Below, piece by piece: positions 62,251 through 64,000 of a stretch of 64,000 bases of DNA. The stretch is from contig JACJXR010000001.1 in assembly GCA_020636505.1 (NCBI GenBank), positions 310,001 to 374,000 on the forward strand, written 5' to 3'. The position numbers were made by a program, and so were the translations under genes. The notes below the pieces were generated by a model. That model worked only from the letters and a program-made list of their open reading frames with translations, ran no database searches and was not told the origin of the DNA. Each line of letters opens with the position of its first letter. Positions within the stretch are counted from its first letter, which is position 1. This DNA is from Chitinophagales bacterium (GTDB lineage: Bacteria; Bacteroidota; Bacteroidia; Chitinophagales; Chitinophagaceae).

Positions 62251-62541
62251 ATGGCAAAAGAAAAAGCAAAATCGAATAACCAACCCTTGGGGAATCAGAC
62301 CTTCCTTTTTGACAAGTCTAACTATATGTGGATGATCGGGGGTGTTGTGCTTGTAATCATAGGATTCATGTTGATGACCGGTGGTAAGAACGAAGACCCT
62401 ACTAAATTCGACTACGATGTGATTTACAGTACCACTCGTATTACAATTGCTCCATTGCTGATACTTATCGGCTTTGGTATTGAAGTGTTTGCCATCATGA
62501 AGAAGCCTGCCGGAGATAACGCGGCAAAAACAACCGAATAA
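62251..62541 (+). CDS. DUF3098 membrane protein
   Basis: The 96-residue protein has two membrane segments (about 25-45 and 67-85) and the family pattern YMWMIGGVVLVIIGFMLMTGG followed by DPTKFDYDVIYSTTRITIAP. It is 24 bp after ftsX and regularly accompanies it in Bacteroidota, so a cell-division link is plausible but unproven. Confidence 0.88.
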   Translation: MAKEKAKSNNQPLGNQTFLFDKSNYMWMIGGVVLVIIGFMLMTGGKNEDPTKFDYDVIYSTTRITIAPLLILIGFGIEVFAIMKKPAGDNAAKTTE

Positions 62542-62559
62542 GTTTAATCTTATTACATA

Positions 62560-62590
62560 AGAAAAGCCTTCCCACTGGGAAGGCTTTTCT
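62560..62590. terminator. Bidirectional terminator between DUF3098 and DUF3276 genes
   Basis: AGAAAAGCCTTCCC and GGGAAGGCTTTTCT make a perfect 14-bp stem with a 3-nt loop, symmetrical for two convergent genes. Confidence 0.78.
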
Positions 62591-62611
62591 GTTATTGGTA
62601 TCTTATTTTCT

Positions 62612-63058
62612 TTACAGTTTCCAGTCTTCTACATTACTGTCATTGCCCGCATCTGTCGGCACAGCCGATGTTGTGGCTTCTACAGGTGCAGTGTTGCTTT
62701 CGCTTCTTACATGCTCTGTGTTGTAATGACCGTCACCATTCTCATCGTCCTCGTTCTGATCGTGATTGAATGCATCGAAGTCGAAGTCAGGCATCAAGTC
62801 TGTTTTCACATGATCCACAGTTTCGCCCAATGCGGCTATGAACTTGTTGAAATCCTCTTTGTAGAGAAATATTTTATGCCTGTCATACCCGTTGTCATCA
62901 AACCTTTTTTTACTTTCTGTAATGGTGATGAAATAGTCGTTGGCACGTGTAGTCCTCACATCGAAGAAATAAGTTCTTCTTTTACCTGCTCTGATTCGCT
63001 TACTGAAGATGCTTTCGTTGTTGCGATTTTCTCCATAGTTTTTGTTGTCGTACGCCAC
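62612..63058 (-). CDS. DUF3276 / Pur-alpha-like single-strand nucleic-acid-binding protein
   Basis: The 148-residue protein has a PUR-type domain (about 15-95) with IFSKRIRAGKRRTYFFDVRTTRANDYFITITESKKRF and FLYKEDFNKFIAAL, followed by an acidic disordered tail. PUR repeats of this kind bind single-stranded DNA or RNA in studied relatives; the cellular role in Bacteroidota is unsettled. It has a strong promoter of its own. Confidence 0.88.
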   Translation of the reverse strand: MAYDNKNYGENRNNESIFSKRIRAGKRRTYFFDVRTTRANDYFITITESKKRFDDNGYDRHKIFLYKEDFNKFIAALGETVDHVKTDLMPDFDFDAFNHDQNEDDENGDGHYNTEHVRSESNTAPVEATTSAVPTDAGNDSNVEDWKL

Positions 63059-63089
63059 AGTTCTTTAGTTTTATTTTAAAATTGTGATA

Positions 63090-63121
63090 GCAAAATTAGC
63101 TATGTTGTTTACCTAATCAAA
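63090..63121 (-). promoter_or_regulatory. Promoter of the DUF3276 gene
   Basis: On the minus strand TTTG (63118-63121), a 19-bp spacer and TAATTTTGC (63090-63098) fit the consensus exactly; the ATG is 32 bp downstream. Confidence 0.7.
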
Positions 63122-63196
63122 TTTTTTACGGTTAAGTACTTTAACAATAATGCCACACAAGATATAATTTTTTATATAAAATAAGTAATGGCGTTT

Positions 63197-63868
63197 TTAG
63201 TTGCAGAAATATTCCAATAACCAGTTGTTTAAGGCCTCTATGGCGCCCTTTATATCCCAATTTTCTTTGTTTCTACGCTCAATGGGGTTGGATATCGCTC
63301 TGATTTGTGCAAAATTGACCCGTTCCGACAGACATACGTAATGAAGTGGCGCCCCTTCCATACTCTCAATATCACAGTTGTATTTTTTTATTAATTGCGC
63401 TATCGTCTCCTCTTTACCTGATGTTCTGTTTACTGTCAGGCCGGTAACCGCAGGTAGGTCTATATTATAACGTTGCGTATCCAACTCATTTATAAGCTTA
63501 CTCTTCGAAAACGGCATTTCGTCAGGTTGTGCCAAGTTTAGTTCGAATACGTCTATGAATTCATCACCTGCATCGGCACCCATATCTCCCAACTGTTCCG
63601 TCTGCACAAAAACCACGTCTCTCGTCTTCAACGAGCTATTAAAACTGCCGGCAATTCCGGCCTGCAGAACAAGATCATATGTGTTTTTTTGCAGCTCTTT
63701 GGTCAAATTATAGGTTGTGGCAACCAGCCCCGCACCCGTAATCAGCGTTTTCACCCTCTTGTCACCTATGGCAAAAACACCGTCTTCAACCTCCTTTCCT
63801 GAGGTGTGTATGTGTTTTATCAATGGGGCTATTTCCGCTTCTGTGGCGGCTATCACTAAAAAATTCAT
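63197..63868 (-). CDS. mqnB: Futalosine hydrolase
   Basis: MqnB splits futalosine (or aminofutalosine-derived products) into dehypoxanthinyl futalosine and hypoxanthine in the futalosine route to menaquinone. The 223-residue nucleoside-phosphorylase-like protein has the N-terminal FLVIAATEAEIAPL, LVLQAGIAGSFN, GADAGDEFIDVFEL, and CDIESMEGAPLHYV with the catalytic Glu pair, then RAISNPIERRNKENWDI with the catalytic Asp. Length is normal. It is divergent from queD across 68 bp. Confidence 0.92.
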   Translation of the reverse strand: MNFLVIAATEAEIAPLIKHIHTSGKEVEDGVFAIGDKRVKTLITGAGLVATTYNLTKELQKNTYDLVLQAGIAGSFNSSLKTRDVVFVQTEQLGDMGADAGDEFIDVFELNLAQPDEMPFSKSKLINELDTQRYNIDLPAVTGLTVNRTSGKEETIAQLIKKYNCDIESMEGAPLHYVCLSERVNFAQIRAISNPIERRNKENWDIKGAIEALNNWLLEYFCN

Positions 63869-63886
63869 AGTGCAAATAACTACATT

Positions 63887-63918
63887 TTTGTCAATAGCTC
63901 AGGTAACGCTAATTTTGC
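63887..63918 (+). promoter_or_regulatory. Promoter of queD
   Basis: TTTG (63887-63890), a 19-bp spacer and TAATTTTGC (63910-63918) match the consensus exactly, 18 bp before the queD ATG, in the divergent gap with mqnB. Confidence 0.65.
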
Positions 63919-63936
63919 AGCCTAATTTGAACAGAC

Positions 63937-64000
63937 ATGGTCTATCTGACAAGAGTCGAGCATTTTAACGCCGCACACAAGTTATACAACGATAACTGGA
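63937..64000 (+). CDS. queD: 6-carboxytetrahydropterin synthase / PTPS family, 5' end only
   Basis: The window ends after 21 codons, MVYLTRVEHFNAAHKLYNDN then Trp. FNAAHKL carries the first zinc-binding histidine of the PTPS/QueD family, which makes 6-carboxytetrahydropterin for queuosine. An exact-consensus promoter supports the ATG start. The pterin synthase versus QueD distinction cannot be made from this fragment. Confidence 0.75.
   Translation, partial: MVYLTRVEHFNAAHKLYNDNW

Overview
The window looks like chromosomal core DNA of a Bacteroidota bacterium, probably close to the Chitinophagaceae, although the genus cannot be fixed from sequence alone. The evidence is: type IX secretion (T9SS) sorting tails on several secreted proteins; a PorP/SprF-like partner of a giant PKD-repeat protein; promoters of the Bacteroidota form TTTG-N17..23-TAnnTTTGC in front of many genes; little Shine-Dalgarno sequence; a futalosine-pathway menaquinone gene; and a tmRNA whose tag reads GEYNYAMAA, close to known Bacteroidota tags. 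I see no insertion sequence, prophage, CRISPR array or tRNA.

Layout. 0.1-2.9 kb: phenylacetyl-CoA epoxidase operon paaABCD (minus) with a promoter and a distant terminator, beside a decayed secreted-protein tail. 3-8.2 kb: a polytopic membrane protein, an NfeD/SPFH pair, aat, a HEAT-repeat protein and a class V aminotransferase. 8.4-12.5 kb: two T9SS cargo proteins flanking the rpsF-rpsR-rplI operon, then a frameshifted small DUF6958-type gene. 12.6-17.9 kb: panD, a flippase-like membrane protein, the heptose adenylyltransferase gene, ppk1-ppx and a Bcp-type peroxiredoxin. 18-20.2 kb: groES-groEL. 20.2-25.8 kb: a 1525-residue PKD protein translationally coupled to a PorP/SprF protein. 26-34.9 kb: acs, lysA, a LOG protein, an SpmA-SpmB fusion, a DUF4878 lipoprotein, a YiiX-like hydrolase, a UbiD-family decarboxylase and a small secreted protein. 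34.9-39 kb: a TetR-controlled envelope module (TetR, SDR, metallo-beta-lactamase-fold hydrolase, bestrophin, small membrane protein). 39.1-50.2 kb: a sugar nucleotidyltransferase, galE, an MsbA-like exporter, cysS, an EEP-family hydrolase, tandem rhomboids (one apparently inactive), a MutS-like ATPase and dihydroorotase. 50.2-54.7 kb: a Wzi/RemB-like outer-membrane protein, an MBOAT acyltransferase with an SGNH-like partner, and ssrA. 54.7-64 kb: a histone-deacetylase-like hydrolase, rseP-dxr, hflX, an arginase-fold protein missing metal ligands, ftsX, a DUF3098 protein, a DUF3276 protein, mqnB and the start of queD.

Most genes are housekeeping. The parts most worth a second look are the pseudo-rhomboid beside an active rhomboid, the arginase-fold pseudoenzyme, the TetR module with readable operators, the folded rpsF leader, the coupled PKD/SprF pair, and two homopolymer-associated frameshifts that are either young pseudogenes or assembly errors. 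I found no clearly new multi-gene defence or mobile system.
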